From GCA-002793235 sp965267355 (GTDB lineage: Bacteria > Bacteroidota > Bacteroidia > Flavobacteriales_E > Vicingaceae), in the NCBI GenBank assembly GCA_965267355.1, contig OZ253956.1:1922001-1986000 (forward strand): a stretch of 64,000 nucleotides of DNA, given 5' to 3'. The position numbers and the translations under genes were made by a program. This document shows, one piece after another, positions 1-9,716 of the stretch (positions are counted from its first letter, which is position 1; every line of letters starts with the position of its first letter). The notes under the pieces were generated by a model. It was not told the DNA's origin and did not search any database. It saw nothing but the letters and a program-made list of their open reading frames with translations.

Positions 1-34
1 ATGGGTATATTTATAGTCGCAAAACTAACTAACC

Positions 35-3000
35 ATGACACGTGATTTTTTAATGATAGCATTAGTGCTACTTACTTTTTCTTATAAAGGTTATTCTCAA
101 AATAGTAAGACTTTAGAATTAAAATCGGGAACTTATTTAATTGAAAAGAATTCAGATTATCTTCAATCTAGTTTAGGTTATTCTGAAGAGGAATTAGTTG
201 AAGGAAGTTATTACCGTATTATTCAATTTGAGCAAATTCTTACCCAAGAAGAAAAGGAACTTCTTAGCAGCAAAGGAATTCATTTGATGGATTACATTCC
301 AAGTCACGCTTTTATTTCGAGAATTGAACAGCATGTAGATTTGGATGAGCTAAAACAATTTAATGTTCATGCTGTTTCGAAGATTGAACCTGCATACAAG
401 CTTTCTAAAAAATTACATCAACAAACTTATGATGAGTGGGCGGTTTTTGGTAAAAACATTCAATTAAATGCAGTTGCGTATGAACATATTGATAAAAACC
501 AAGTTATAAGTAAGTTAGATAATCTAGGTGCTAAAGTTGTTAATTCTAATTACATGAATATTATTCAGTTAGGAATACCAATAGCTAAACTTAATCAACT
601 GTATTCATTACCTCATTTTTATTATTTTGAACAAATTGATGCACCTGGTGAACCTGAAAATTTAGTGGGGGTAACAAATCATAGAAGTAATAATTTAGCA
701 ACAGAGTATGCTTCAGGGTTAAAGTATGATGGTACGGGTATTACGGTGATGCTTCAGGATAATAGTAGGTTAGATGAACATATTGATTACACAGGAAGGT
801 TTTTTGATATTAATTCTACCCAGTCAGGAGATCATGGAGAGCATTGTGGGGGAACAATTGCGGGAGCAGGGAATTTAGATCCAGTAGCAAGAGGAATGGC
901 TTATGGTGCTGATGTATTGGTTTATGATGCAAATAATAACAACTATAATTCTGTTCCTACAATTTATACAAACGATGATGTTAGAATTACTTCAAAAAGT
1001 TACAGTAATGGAACTAATGCAGGTTATACTTCATTAGCAAGACAATTAGATCAACAAACAAGACAAATGCCTGATTTAATCCATGTTTTTTCTGCAGGAA
1101 ATTCTAATGGGTCAGGCTCTACAGCTGCGGGAGGTCAATGGTTTAATATTACCGGAGGTCATAAAGCAGGCAAGAATGTTATTGCAGTTGGTAATTTAAC
1201 TAATGAAGATGTGATTGCTTCATCAAGTAGTAGAGGACCAGCTGAAGATGGTAGAATTAAGCCTGATATAAGTGCTGTAGGAACTAATGTTTATTCTACT
1301 GTTGATCCAAACACCTATGACAGTAAAACTGGTACTTCAATGGCTTGCCCTGGAGTTGCTGGTGTTCTTGCGCAACTTTACCATGCCTATAAAGATATGA
1401 ATGGGGGAACAAACCCACCAGCTGGATTAATTAAGGCTGCTGTATTAAATACGGGAGATGATTTAGGTAATCCTGGTCCTGATTTTATTTATGGTTGGGG
1501 TAGAATTAATGCCAGAAGAGCTTACGATATTATTAGCAATAATAATTATATAACTTCATCTGTTTCTCAAGGAAGTAGTAATTCACACAATATTAATGTT
1601 CCTGCAAACACAGATCAGCTGCGAATAATGGTGTATTGGACAGATTATGAAGGAGCAACAAATGCATCTCCTGCATTGGTGAATGATATTAATATGACAG
1701 TAATAGATCCAAATACTGCTAGTTATAATCCATGGGTATTAGATCCAACTCCAAATGCTACTACTTTAGATATGCCTGCTGTTAGAGGAGTGGACAATTT
1801 GAATAACATGGAACAAGTTACCATAGATAATCCAGTAGCTGGAACTTATGATGTTAGCATATCAGGATTTTCTATACCTCAAGGACCACAAACTTATTAC
1901 ATTGTTTATGAATTTGTTACGGATGATGTCGTGCTAACTTATCCTATAGGCGGTGAACATTTTAACGATTTGGTTTCCGAAAAAATTAGATGGGATGCGT
2001 ATGGCAATTCAGGCACGTTTGATTTGGAGTATTCAACTAATAATGGATCTTCTTGGAATACTATCGCTACTGGAATTAATGCAACGCAACGGTTTTATAC
2101 ATGGAATGTTCCTGCGGTAGTAACTGGTCAGGCATTAGTTCGAGTTACTAGGGGGGTAAGTACCAGTCAAAGTCATGAACCATTTTCTATTATTGGAGTT
2201 CCTACAGGATTAACTGTAAATTGGGCTTGTCCAGATTCTATAGAAGTAGCTTGGAACTCAGTAAATGGAGCAACTGGCTATGAAGTAAGTTTGCTAGGAA
2301 ATAAATACATGGATTCAGTTGGTACAGTGATGGGAAGTACTAATCTGGTAATAGCAGCAAATGCTAGCCAATCACATTGGTGGAGTGTTAAAGCATTAGG
2401 ACCAAATAATTGTGTTGGAAGAAGAGCTATCGCTCAATATCATTCAGGAGGAACATTTAATTGTATTTTACCTATAGATGTGGCAATAGATTCCATTTAT
2501 CCAAGTGATGGAGCAGTGAGTGAATGTGAGTTAGATTCGTTTAACATCAAAGCATTAATCAGGAACTCTAGTACAGGTTCACTTTCAAACATTCCTGTTT
2601 ACTATTCTTTAAATGGCGGAGCTCCAATAGCTTCTGTCTTTAATGGTACGCTTAATAGTGGAGAAGACACCTTGTTTACATTTACTCCAGCTATTTCGTT
2701 ATCTTCAGGAAATTATGATTTGGATGTGTGGGTAGATTACACAGGAGATGGTAATTTTTATAATGATACATTGAGCTCTAGTTTTATTTATAATACGTCA
2801 ATTCTTACCTTACCATTTACACAAGATTTTGAATCGGATAATTTATGTAGTACTGCTAATGATTGTGGAAATACAATTTGCGCATTGAATAATGAGTGGA
2901 TTAATGAAACTAATGGAATAGTCGATGATATTGATTTTAGGGTTAATGAAGGGCCAACACCTTCAAGAGTTGGAATTACTCCTAATGAAACAGGACCTAC

Positions 3001-3646
3001 ACAAGATTTTAATCCTGGTACATCGACAGGTAACTATATTTATACTGAAGCATCTGCAGGATGCAATTTCCAGTATGCACATTTAATTTCTCCTTGTATT
3101 GATTTAACTTCTGCAACAAATCCTTTGTTAAGTTTTGCTTATCATATGTACGATTTGCAAGGAGCAAATATGATGGGTAACTTAAATGTGGATATTAAAA
3201 TAAATGGCGTTTGGACCAATCAAATTACACCTCAAATTTTGTCTGACCAGGGAGATATGTGGCATATCAGAACAGTTGATTTATCCCCTTATATTGGTAA
3301 TACTATTAATTTACGCTTTAGGGCTGGCACAGGAGCAGGATGGAGAAGCGATATTGCAATAGATGATATTTCAATTTCAGAAACGCTAAGTATAGATGAA
3401 AATGATTTAAGTAACCTATTTAATGTTTATCCAAACCCTTCAAAAGGATTGGTAAACTTTAACTATTACGGAGATAATACCGCTTTCGTAAAAGTGATTG
3501 ACACTAAAGGAAGATTGGTACATACTAAAACTATTCAGCCAAAAGAAAAAGGTAGTTTAGATATTAGTAATCAACCTAAAGGGTTGTATTTGGTAGTTGT
3601 GAATACAGTAAAGGAAAGTAGAACAATAAAACTAATTATAGATTAA
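35..3646 (+). CDS. T9SS-secreted subtilisin-like (S8) serine protease
   Basis: Large 1203-residue secreted serine endopeptidase. An N-terminal signal peptide ends near 'YSQ' (residue 22) and is followed by a ~200-residue propeptide-like region. The subtilase domain shows the full catalytic set: Asp242 in 'MLQDNSRLD', His267 in 'GDHGEHCGG', oxyanion Asn356 in 'SAGNSNGSG' and Ser435 in 'GTSMACPG'. Beta-sandwich and fibronectin-like regions follow (about 540-1120), including a MAM/jelly-roll-like stretch with paired Cys near 950-1115. The last ~75 residues, from 'VYPNPSKG' at about 1131, are a YPNP-type (type A) T9SS sorting domain, so the protein should cross the outer membrane and be released or anchored there. 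The ATG at 35 gives the full signal peptide; an internal Met7 is possible. Substrate is unknown. It stops two bases before a convergent gene. The protease call is firm; the role (nutrition or processing) is inference. Confidence 0.93.
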   Translation: MTRDFLMIALVLLTFSYKGYSQNSKTLELKSGTYLIEKNSDYLQSSLGYSEEELVEGSYYRIIQFEQILTQEEKELLSSKGIHLMDYIPSHAFISRIEQHVDLDELKQFNVHAVSKIEPAYKLSKKLHQQTYDEWAVFGKNIQLNAVAYEHIDKNQVISKLDNLGAKVVNSNYMNIIQLGIPIAKLNQLYSLPHFYYFEQIDAPGEPENLVGVTNHRSNNLATEYASGLKYDGTGITVMLQDNSRLDEHIDYTGRFFDINSTQSGDHGEHCGGTIAGAGNLDPVARGMAYGADVLVYDANNNNYNSVPTIYTNDDVRITSKSYSNGTNAGYTSLARQLDQQTRQMPDLIHVFSAGNSNGSGSTAAGGQWFNITGGHKAGKNVIAVGNLTNEDVIASSSSRGPAEDGRIKPDISAVGTNVYSTVDPNTYDSKTGTSMACPGVAGVLAQLYHAYKDMNGGTNPPAGLIKAAVLNTGDDLGNPGPDFIYGWGRINARRAYDIISNNNYITSSVSQGSSNSHNINVPANTDQLRIMVYWTDYEGATNASPALVNDINMTVIDPNTASYNPWVLDPTPNATTLDMPAVRGVDNLNNMEQVTIDNPVAGTYDVSISGFSIPQGPQTYYIVYEFVTDDVVLTYPIGGEHFNDLVSEKIRWDAYGNSGTFDLEYSTNNGSSWNTIATGINATQRFYTWNVPAVVTGQALVRVTRGVSTSQSHEPFSIIGVPTGLTVNWACPDSIEVAWNSVNGATGYEVSLLGNKYMDSVGTVMGSTNLVIAANASQSHWWSVKALGPNNCVGRRAIAQYHSGGTFNCILPIDVAIDSIYPSDGAVSECELDSFNIKALIRNSSTGSLSNIPVYYSLNGGAPIASVFNGTLNSGEDTLFTFTPAISLSSGNYDLDVWVDYTGDGNFYNDTLSSSFIYNTSILTLPFTQDFESDNLCSTANDCGNTICALNNEWINETNGIVDDIDFRVNEGPTPSRVGITPNETGPTQDFNPGTSTGNYIYTEASAGCNFQYAHLISPCIDLTSATNPLLSFAYHMYDLQGANMMGNLNVDIKINGVWTNQITPQILSDQGDMWHIRTVDLSPYIGNTINLRFRAGTGAGWRSDIAIDDISISETLSIDENDLSNLFNVYPNPSKGLVNFNYYGDNTAFVKVIDTKGRLVHTKTIQPKEKGSLDISNQPKGLYLVVVNTVKESRTIKLIID

Positions 3647-3647
3647 T

Positions 3648-4193
3648 TTATTGAACCCTAATTAATTGGTAAACAGGCTTAAAATAGCCACTTTTTACAA
3701 TTAGTTTTAATTCCCTTTTTGAAGGGCTAATCGAGTAACCATAATTGTTTTCTGATTTTTGGAAACGGTTTACGGGAGTTAGATTATTGATGTTGGATAT
3801 AAAAATATCTTCATTTTTAACTTCACCAATTAAACTGTTAATCATTAAATTGTTGTTTTCTATAACGTCTATTAAGCCAACCTGCCAATATCTTTCTGAT
3901 GATTTCTTTAAGTTAATAATAATTTGCTCATCCAATTTTGTTAAAATACAAGAATCAGAAATAAAAACTCTTTTTTGATTTTTAGTTTCAAAGTAATATT
4001 TGTCTTTAATAACCAATGTGTCATCAGATACTTCATCTTCATTGCCGATAATCTTTATTAAGTAACTTCCTTGCATCACTTCAGGAAACTCACTTAACGT
4101 CTTACCTTTTTTTGGTTGAGGGTTTTCAAATTCAATAGAAACACAGGCAAATAGAGAAGGGAGTAGAAAAAACAAGGATAATATCTTTTTCAT
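3648..4193 (-). CDS. small predicted lipoprotein, function unknown
   Basis: About 181 residues when started at the ATG at 4193. The frame stays open to a TTG at 4211, but that would lie inside the predicted promoter, and the ATG gives a clean lipoprotein signal: 'MKKILSLFFLLPSLFAC' with Cys17 as the lipidation site. The rest is polar and beta-rich with no motif I recognise; charged strands such as 'TLVIKDKYYFETKNQKR' suggest a compact periplasmic domain. It is divergent from queE across 56 bases and convergent with the subtilase gene. No function is proposed. The gene looks real from its signal peptide and placement rather than from family recognition. Confidence 0.7.
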   Translation of the reverse strand: MKKILSLFFLLPSLFACVSIEFENPQPKKGKTLSEFPEVMQGSYLIKIIGNEDEVSDDTLVIKDKYYFETKNQKRVFISDSCILTKLDEQIIINLKKSSERYWQVGLIDVIENNNLMINSLIGEVKNEDIFISNINNLTPVNRFQKSENNYGYSISPSKRELKLIVKSGYFKPVYQLIRVQ

Positions 4194-4208
4194 TCTTTTA
4201 TTTTTAAT

Positions 4209-4216
4209 CAAAATTA
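4209..4216 (-). promoter_or_regulatory. Bacteroidota -7 promoter element for the small lipoprotein gene
   Basis: On the minus strand this reads TAATTTTG, a perfect fit to the Bacteroidota sigma-A consensus TAnnTTTG, 16 bases upstream of the ATG at 4193. I see no TTG at the expected -33 position, so the call rests on the -7 box and its spacing. It supports the 4193 start over the TTG at 4211. Confidence 0.45.
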
Positions 4217-4234
4217 CTACAATTAACTTATTGT

Positions 4235-4242
4235 TACTTTTG
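4235..4242 (+). promoter_or_regulatory. -7 promoter element for queE operon
   Basis: TACTTTTG matches TAnnTTTG exactly and lies 7 bases upstream of the queE ATG (4250), implying a very short or absent 5' leader. No clear -33 TTG is seen. It sits 18 bases from the opposing -7 element at 4209-4216, making a compact divergent promoter. Confidence 0.45.
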
Positions 4243-4249
4243 CTAAAGT

Positions 4250-4903
4250 ATGATTGAAGAAATTAGCAACATTACTGCCGAAGAAAAAGAGCTTCTTATT
4301 AGTGGTAAAAAACTTCCTATTATGGAGGAGTTTTATTCCATACAGGGAGAAGGTTTTAATACAGGAAAGCCAGCCTACTTTATAAGGGTTGGAGGCTGTG
4401 ATGTGGGATGTCATTGGTGTGATGTTAAAGAAAGTTGGAATCCCAATTTACATCCACTAGTTGATGTAGAACAAGTGATTGAAAATGTAAATAAATATCC
4501 AGCACAGTCAATTGTAATTACGGGTGGTGAACCTCTAATTTATAATTTGAATTACTTAACCACCAAATTAGCAGATAATGGTGTTGAGGTGTTTCTTGAA
4601 ACATCAGGAGCTTACTCATTAACTGGAACTTGGCATTGGATTTGCCTTTCACCAAAAAAAAATATGCCTCCTCTACCTGAAGTTTACAATAGGGCAGACG
4701 AATTAAAGGTTATTGTTTATAACAAACATGATATTGAATGGGCAGAAGAGCATGCACAAAAAGTTAGTGCTGAATGCAAATTATACCTTCAGCCAGAATG
4801 GAGCAATAGACAAAAGGTTATGCCGTTAATTATTGATTATGTGATGCAAAACCCTAAATGGAATATATCTTTACAGACACATAAATACATGCAAATTCCT
4901 TAA
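4250..4903 (+). CDS. queE: 7-carboxy-7-deazaguanine synthase (radical SAM)
   Basis: QueE converts 6-carboxy-tetrahydropterin to 7-carboxy-7-deazaguanine with SAM and a [4Fe-4S] cluster, a step in making queuosine for tRNA. The 217-residue protein carries the radical-SAM cluster motif CX3CX2C as 'GGCDVGCHWCD' (Cys50, Cys54, Cys57), preceded by the family signature 'FYSIQGEGFNTGKPAYF' and followed by 'ITGGEPL', the SAM-binding GGE motif. Length and motif order fit the QueE family. The start is the only ATG before the signature. Eight bases separate its stop from the next gene, so it probably shares a transcript with the PorE-like gene, although the two have no evident functional link. The other queuosine genes (queC, queD, queF) are not in the window. 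Confidence 0.93.
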   Translation: MIEEISNITAEEKELLISGKKLPIMEEFYSIQGEGFNTGKPAYFIRVGGCDVGCHWCDVKESWNPNLHPLVDVEQVIENVNKYPAQSIVITGGEPLIYNLNYLTTKLADNGVEVFLETSGAYSLTGTWHWICLSPKKNMPPLPEVYNRADELKVIVYNKHDIEWAEEHAQKVSAECKLYLQPEWSNRQKVMPLIIDYVMQNPKWNISLQTHKYMQIP

Positions 4904-4910
4904 AATATAT

Positions 4911-6869
4911 ATGACAAAGTTTTATCAAATCATATCAGTAGTACTAGTTTTAGTAATTTCTGGTTGTGCTTCTCAGGCTCAACCCACCTCATACTCTTCT
5001 AGTAACAAAAAAGCTATTAAACTTTTTAATGAAGGTAAATCTTATTATGATTCTCGTAATAATTCTTTGGCAGAATTAAACTTGTTACAAGCATTAGCTA
5101 AAGATCCGAATTTTATAGAAGCAGAATTATTGCTAGCCTATGTTTATACAGATATGAGAAATTATGAAAAGGCATTAAAGCATTATGAAAGATGTATAGA
5201 AATTAATCCAGATTTCTTTCCTGAAATATATGCTTCTGCGGCAGCAATGCAGTTAAAATTTGGTCAGTACGAAAAAGCAATGCAAAATTTCGAACAATAT
5301 TTAACCTATACTGATTCTCCTTTAATGATGAAAGACCTGGCTCAGGATGGCTTAAGAGATTGCAAATTCGCTTTAGAAGCCTTAAAAAAGCCTGTACCTT
5401 TTAACCCTGTTAATATGGGACCAGAGATTAATAGCCCTTTACCGGAGTACTATCCAGCTATTTCAGTTGATGGAGAAACGTTTTTATATACCAGAAGATT
5501 GAATAGCGAAATGACATACACAGGATTTAATGAAGATTTTTTTGTGAGTTATAGAGATGGTGATGGTTGGAAAAAAAGTATTAACGTAGCCCCAATTAAT
5601 AGTATGACCAATGAAGGAGCACCAACTTTATCAGCCAATGGTAGGTTTTTAATTTTTACTTCTTGTGACAACCCTGTTGAAGGTTATGGACAGGGTAGAA
5701 AAGGTTATGGAAGTTGTGATTTATTCTATACATATAGCATTGGAGATAATTGGAGTAACCCAAAAAATTTAGGTTCAACAATTAATACAAGAAACTGGGA
5801 AACCCAACCTTCATTCTCATCAGATGGTAAAACTTTGTACTTTGTTAGAGGTACGGGAAGAGGTTATGATAGACAACAGGATATTTTTACTTGCGAATTA
5901 ACTGATGAAGGAACTTGGACTAAACCAGTAAGATTAAGTAATACGATTAATACAAAAGGAGTAGAAGAGTCTGTTTACATTCATCCTGATGGTAAAACGC
6001 TTTATTTTTCTTCAAATGGACATCCTGGAATGGGAGGGTTAGATATTTTTATGAGTAGAAAAGATGAAAATGGAGAGTGGACTACACCAGTTAATTTGGG
6101 TTATCCAATTAACACTTTTAATGATGAAAATAGTTTATTGGTAGCTGCTGATGGAAAAATGGCTTATTTCGCTTCTGACAGAGAAGGCGGGTACGGAGAA
6201 TTAGATTTATACCAATTTGAGTTGCCTGACCATGCTAAACCTGAGCCTGTTAATTATCTTAAAGGAAAAGTTTATGATGCACATACTAAAAAACCATTAG
6301 AAGCTAAATTTGAATTGATTGATTTAGAAACAGGAAAAAGGGTTGTTCAGTCACATTCCGACCCATCTAATGGTGAATATATAGTTAGTTTGCCAATCAA
6401 TAAGGAATATGCGTTAAATGCTACTGTAGAAGGTTATTTATTTTATTCAGAAAACTTTATGCTAAAAGGTGGTGATATTACTAAACCATTTAAAAAAGAT
6501 GCGCCTATGCACAAAATTGAGGTTGGAAAATCAGTTGTGCTTAAAAACGTGTTTTTTGATACAGATAAATATGACTTAAAACCAAAATCAAAAGTTGAAT
6601 TGGATAAATTAATCAGCTTTATGCAGAAAAATACAACTGTAAAAATTGAATTGGGTGGTCATACCGATAGTGTAGGTAATGCGAAAGCAAACCAAGTATT
6701 ATCTGATAATAGAGCAAAAGCTGTTTACGATTATTTGGTTGATAAAGGAATAGCTAAAGATAGGCTAACAACAAAAGGTTATGGCGATACAAAACCTATT
6801 GCAAGTAACGATACTGAAGAAGGAAGGGCAGAAAATAGAAGGACTGAATTCAAGATTACAGCTAAATAA
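4911..6869 (+). CDS. PorE-like T9SS lipoprotein (TPR, beta-propeller, OmpA)
   Basis: 652-residue lipoprotein with Cys19 in the lipobox 'VISGCAS'. Domains in order: TPR repeats (about 30-150), a WD40/PD40-type propeller with repeated 'SxDGKTLYF' blades (about 170-430), a carboxypeptidase-regulatory-like beta domain ('LKGKVYDAHTKKPLEAKF', about 445-525) and an OmpA-like peptidoglycan-binding domain (about 545-652, 'VFFDTDKYDLKP', 'GGHTDSVGN', 'NRRTEF'). This exact order is that of PorE of Porphyromonas gingivalis, a T9SS component that tethers the outer-membrane machinery to peptidoglycan. Bacteroidota genomes often encode several such proteins, so it may be a paralogue with another structural role. 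It lies 8 bases after queE and 5 bases before a DUF2279 gene. Confidence 0.82.
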   Translation: MTKFYQIISVVLVLVISGCASQAQPTSYSSSNKKAIKLFNEGKSYYDSRNNSLAELNLLQALAKDPNFIEAELLLAYVYTDMRNYEKALKHYERCIEINPDFFPEIYASAAAMQLKFGQYEKAMQNFEQYLTYTDSPLMMKDLAQDGLRDCKFALEALKKPVPFNPVNMGPEINSPLPEYYPAISVDGETFLYTRRLNSEMTYTGFNEDFFVSYRDGDGWKKSINVAPINSMTNEGAPTLSANGRFLIFTSCDNPVEGYGQGRKGYGSCDLFYTYSIGDNWSNPKNLGSTINTRNWETQPSFSSDGKTLYFVRGTGRGYDRQQDIFTCELTDEGTWTKPVRLSNTINTKGVEESVYIHPDGKTLYFSSNGHPGMGGLDIFMSRKDENGEWTTPVNLGYPINTFNDENSLLVAADGKMAYFASDREGGYGELDLYQFELPDHAKPEPVNYLKGKVYDAHTKKPLEAKFELIDLETGKRVVQSHSDPSNGEYIVSLPINKEYALNATVEGYLFYSENFMLKGGDITKPFKKDAPMHKIEVGKSVVLKNVFFDTDKYDLKPKSKVELDKLISFMQKNTTVKIELGGHTDSVGNAKANQVLSDNRAKAVYDYLVDKGIAKDRLTTKGYGDTKPIASNDTEEGRAENRRTEFKITAK

Positions 6870-6874
6870 ATACT

Positions 6875-7753
6875 ATGATGAAATTTAATTTCATTATTGT
6901 ATTCTTTCTATTATTTGGTGTAAGTCTTAATGCCCAACATGATACTTTAAACAAAAAAAGATTAACTGCCCTTATTGTAACTGAATCCGTTGGTTATACT
7001 GGAGCTATGACTGGTCTTTATTCTTTGTGGTATAAAAATGAACCAAGCTCATCTTTTCATACGTTTAACGATAATGCCGAATGGCTACAAATGGATAAAG
7101 TAGGTCATGGTATGTCTTGCTACTATATTGGTATGGCTGGATATCATTCATTAAGATGGGCAGGTGTAAACAAAAATAAATCGCTGTGGTATGGAGGTAC
7201 ACTAGGTTTGTTTTTAATGACTTCCGTTGAGATTTTTGATGGATATTCATCTGCTTGGGGGTTTTCTTGGGGAGATGTTGGAATGAATACACTTGGTACA
7301 GGAATTTTTATGGCTCAACAAGCAGTTTGGGATGAACAACGAATATTGTTAAAGTATTCCTATCATAAGAGTGATTATGTTGATTTAAGGCCAGAGTTAT
7401 TAGGTGAAAATTTAATACAGAATACACTTAAAGATTACAACGGTCAAACTTACTGGGCAAGTGCAAACATTGCATCTTTTTTGGGAGAAGGAAATAAGTT
7501 CCCAAAATGGTTAAATTTTGCAGTAGGTTATGGTGCTGATGGTATGGTTGGAGCTTTTGATAATTCAGCTTACCCAAACATTAAGCGTTATCGACAATAC
7601 TATTTAAGTTTAGATATAGATTTAACCCGAATTAAAACCAAAAGCAAATTCTTCAATACAGTTTTAGGGGCTTTCGGATTTCTTAAATTTCCTTTACCAA
7701 CTCTTGAGTTTAATCAGGGTGGAGATACTAAATTTTATGCTTTTTATTTTTAG
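6875..7753 (+). CDS. DUF2279 family predicted envelope protein
   Basis: 292 residues beginning with a signal peptide ending at 'VSLNAQ'. The central part, 'MDKVGHGMSCYYIGMAGYH' then 'SVEIFDGYSSAWGFSWGD', matches the DUF2279 (YfiM-like) pattern, in which a conserved His/Asp-bearing segment lies in hydrophobic stretches. The C-terminal ~130 residues look like beta strands of a small outer-membrane or periplasmic domain and end in aromatic 'FYAFYF', typical of an outer-membrane beta strand. Function is unknown. The ATG at 6875 or the next codon at 6878 could be used. It follows the PorE-like gene by 5 bases and is probably last in the queE transcript. Confidence 0.75.
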   Translation: MMKFNFIIVFFLLFGVSLNAQHDTLNKKRLTALIVTESVGYTGAMTGLYSLWYKNEPSSSFHTFNDNAEWLQMDKVGHGMSCYYIGMAGYHSLRWAGVNKNKSLWYGGTLGLFLMTSVEIFDGYSSAWGFSWGDVGMNTLGTGIFMAQQAVWDEQRILLKYSYHKSDYVDLRPELLGENLIQNTLKDYNGQTYWASANIASFLGEGNKFPKWLNFAVGYGADGMVGAFDNSAYPNIKRYRQYYLSLDIDLTRIKTKSKFFNTVLGAFGFLKFPLPTLEFNQGGDTKFYAFYF

Positions 7754-7787
7754 AATAGGTTAACCGATATTCCTTATCTTTACAATA

Positions 7788-9716
7788 ATGTGTGGCATTG
7801 TAGGAATAGTAACTAAAAGTAGAGAGCAGAAAGCTAGAATTGAGGCTGCTACACAAACTCTCAACAAAAGAGGTCCAAATAATCAAGAAACGCAATCTTT
7901 TCAAAATTTAGCACTTGGTCATGCAAGGCTTTCTATTATAGATACTTCAGAAAAAGCGAATCAACCATTTTTTGATAAATCTAAGCGCTATACCATAGTT
8001 TTTAATGGTGAGATATATAATTACCAAGAGCTAAAAGATAATTTAGAGGTAGAAGGTTTTGAGTTCAGAACTTCATCTGATACTGAAGTACTATTGAATC
8101 TTTATATTAGATACGGTGCAGATTGTCTAGAAAAACTCAATGGTTTCTTTGTTTTTGCAATTTATGATAAGGAAGAAAAAAATCTCTTTGTTGCAAGAGA
8201 TCGAATAGGGATAAAGCCACTTTTATATTATTTTGATGGTACTGATTTTATATTTGCATCTGAGCTTAAGGCCATTATGCGATTTAAAATTGACAAGCAA
8301 ATTGATCAGGTTAGCTTATTCAATTATTTACAATTCAACTATATTCCTTCACACCATTCTATTTTAAGTAAAGTGAAAAAGCTAAAGCCAGGTTGCTTTA
8401 TTAAAATCACCAACCTAAAAGAAATTGATGAGGTAGAAGAATATCAGTATTATCAGATCCCTTTTAACGAAAAAGAGACTATTCAGAAAAATGCCTTCAA
8501 TTACGATAAATCAAAGGAGATGCTTCGAAATCTATTGGATGATGCAGTTCAAAAACGATTGGTAGCAGATGTACCTGTTGGTACATTTTTGAGTGGCGGG
8601 ATAGACTCTTCTATTATTAGCATTTTAGCTAAACAATACAAGCCCAATTTGAATACGTTTAGTATTGGTTATGCTGATGAACCATTTTTTGATGAAACAG
8701 ATTATGCAAATGCTGTTGCCAATAAAATAGGAAGTAATCATCATGTTTTTAAACTAACTAACGATGAATTGTTTGAGAACATGAATGATATTTTAGATTA
8801 CATTGATGAGCCATTTGCTGATTCGTCAGCAATAGCAGTTTATTTATTAAGTAAATACACCAAACAACACGTAACGGTGGCTTTATCTGGTGATGGAGCA
8901 GATGAAATGTTTTCGGGCTACAATAAGCATATGGCAGAGTTTAAATCTAGACATCCTGGAGTTACAGAATCATTAGTTAAATTATGTTATCCTCTTTGGA
9001 GTAAATTGCCTAAATCACGTAATTCTAAACTTTCTAACATAAATCGCCAATTGTACAAATTTAGCGTTGGAGCAAATCTTTCTCATAAAGATCGTTATTG
9101 GAAATGGGCATCTATTATAAATGAAGAAAAGGCCAATTATTTTTTGAAAGAAGAGTTAATATTTAACCCCCAGCGATTAAGCGATACTGCATTTGAGTAT
9201 AAAAAACGTAAAGAAGAGTTGTTAAAACACATTCGTAAAGAAGGCGATTTGAATGATGTATTATATACAGATATGCAAATGGTTTTAACAAATGATATGC
9301 TTCGTAAAGTTGATAGTATGAGTATGGCTAATTCATTAGAGGTAAGGACACCTTTTTTAGACCACAGGTTGGTTAATTTTGCGTTTAACTTACCAAGAGC
9401 ATTTAAAATTAATGCTGATATGAAGAAAAAGATCCTTCAGGATGCATTTAAAGAAGAGTTGCCAGAAGAGGTTTACAACAGATCTAAACATGGTTTTGAA
9501 GTACCATTGTTAAAGTGGTTTAGAAATGAATTGAAATCTAAAATAGAAGATGACTTGTTAAGTGATTCCTTTATTGAGCAGCAAGGAATTTTTAATCCGA
9601 CAGCGATAAAGGAATTAGTACAAAAATTAAACTCCAATAATCCGGAAGATAGCCATGCAACCATTTGGGCATTAATAGTGTTTAATAGTTGGTGGAAGAA
9701 ATATATGGTTGATTAG
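7788..9716 (+). CDS. asnB: glutamine-hydrolysing asparagine synthase-type amidotransferase
   Basis: 642 residues. The N-terminus 'MCGIVGIV' exposes the catalytic Cys2 of a class II glutamine amidotransferase domain (to about residue 215), with 'FNGEIYNYQEL' also typical. The C-terminal synthetase domain carries the ATP-pyrophosphatase P-loop 'SGGIDSS' at 269-275 and 'LSGDGADEMFSGY'. The family makes asparagine from aspartate, ATP and glutamine. In polysaccharide loci, members often amidate sugars (WbpS/AsnB-like). As this gene heads an EPS/capsule operon and its stop abuts the next start, sugar or polymer modification is as likely as amino-acid synthesis. A near-match to a -7 box (TATCTTTA, 7775-7782) sits just upstream of the ATG. 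Confidence 0.9.
   Translation: MCGIVGIVTKSREQKARIEAATQTLNKRGPNNQETQSFQNLALGHARLSIIDTSEKANQPFFDKSKRYTIVFNGEIYNYQELKDNLEVEGFEFRTSSDTEVLLNLYIRYGADCLEKLNGFFVFAIYDKEEKNLFVARDRIGIKPLLYYFDGTDFIFASELKAIMRFKIDKQIDQVSLFNYLQFNYIPSHHSILSKVKKLKPGCFIKITNLKEIDEVEEYQYYQIPFNEKETIQKNAFNYDKSKEMLRNLLDDAVQKRLVADVPVGTFLSGGIDSSIISILAKQYKPNLNTFSIGYADEPFFDETDYANAVANKIGSNHHVFKLTNDELFENMNDILDYIDEPFADSSAIAVYLLSKYTKQHVTVALSGDGADEMFSGYNKHMAEFKSRHPGVTESLVKLCYPLWSKLPKSRNSKLSNINRQLYKFSVGANLSHKDRYWKWASIINEEKANYFLKEELIFNPQRLSDTAFEYKKRKEELLKHIRKEGDLNDVLYTDMQMVLTNDMLRKVDSMSMANSLEVRTPFLDHRLVNFAFNLPRAFKINADMKKKILQDAFKEELPEEVYNRSKHGFEVPLLKWFRNELKSKIEDDLLSDSFIEQQGIFNPTAIKELVQKLNSNNPEDSHATIWALIVFNSWWKKYMVD

Noticed and set aside
1..34. 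ATG at position 1 as a gene start
   Set aside because: That frame stops after 14 codons (TGA at 43-45), and the subtilase signal peptide begins at 35 in another frame.
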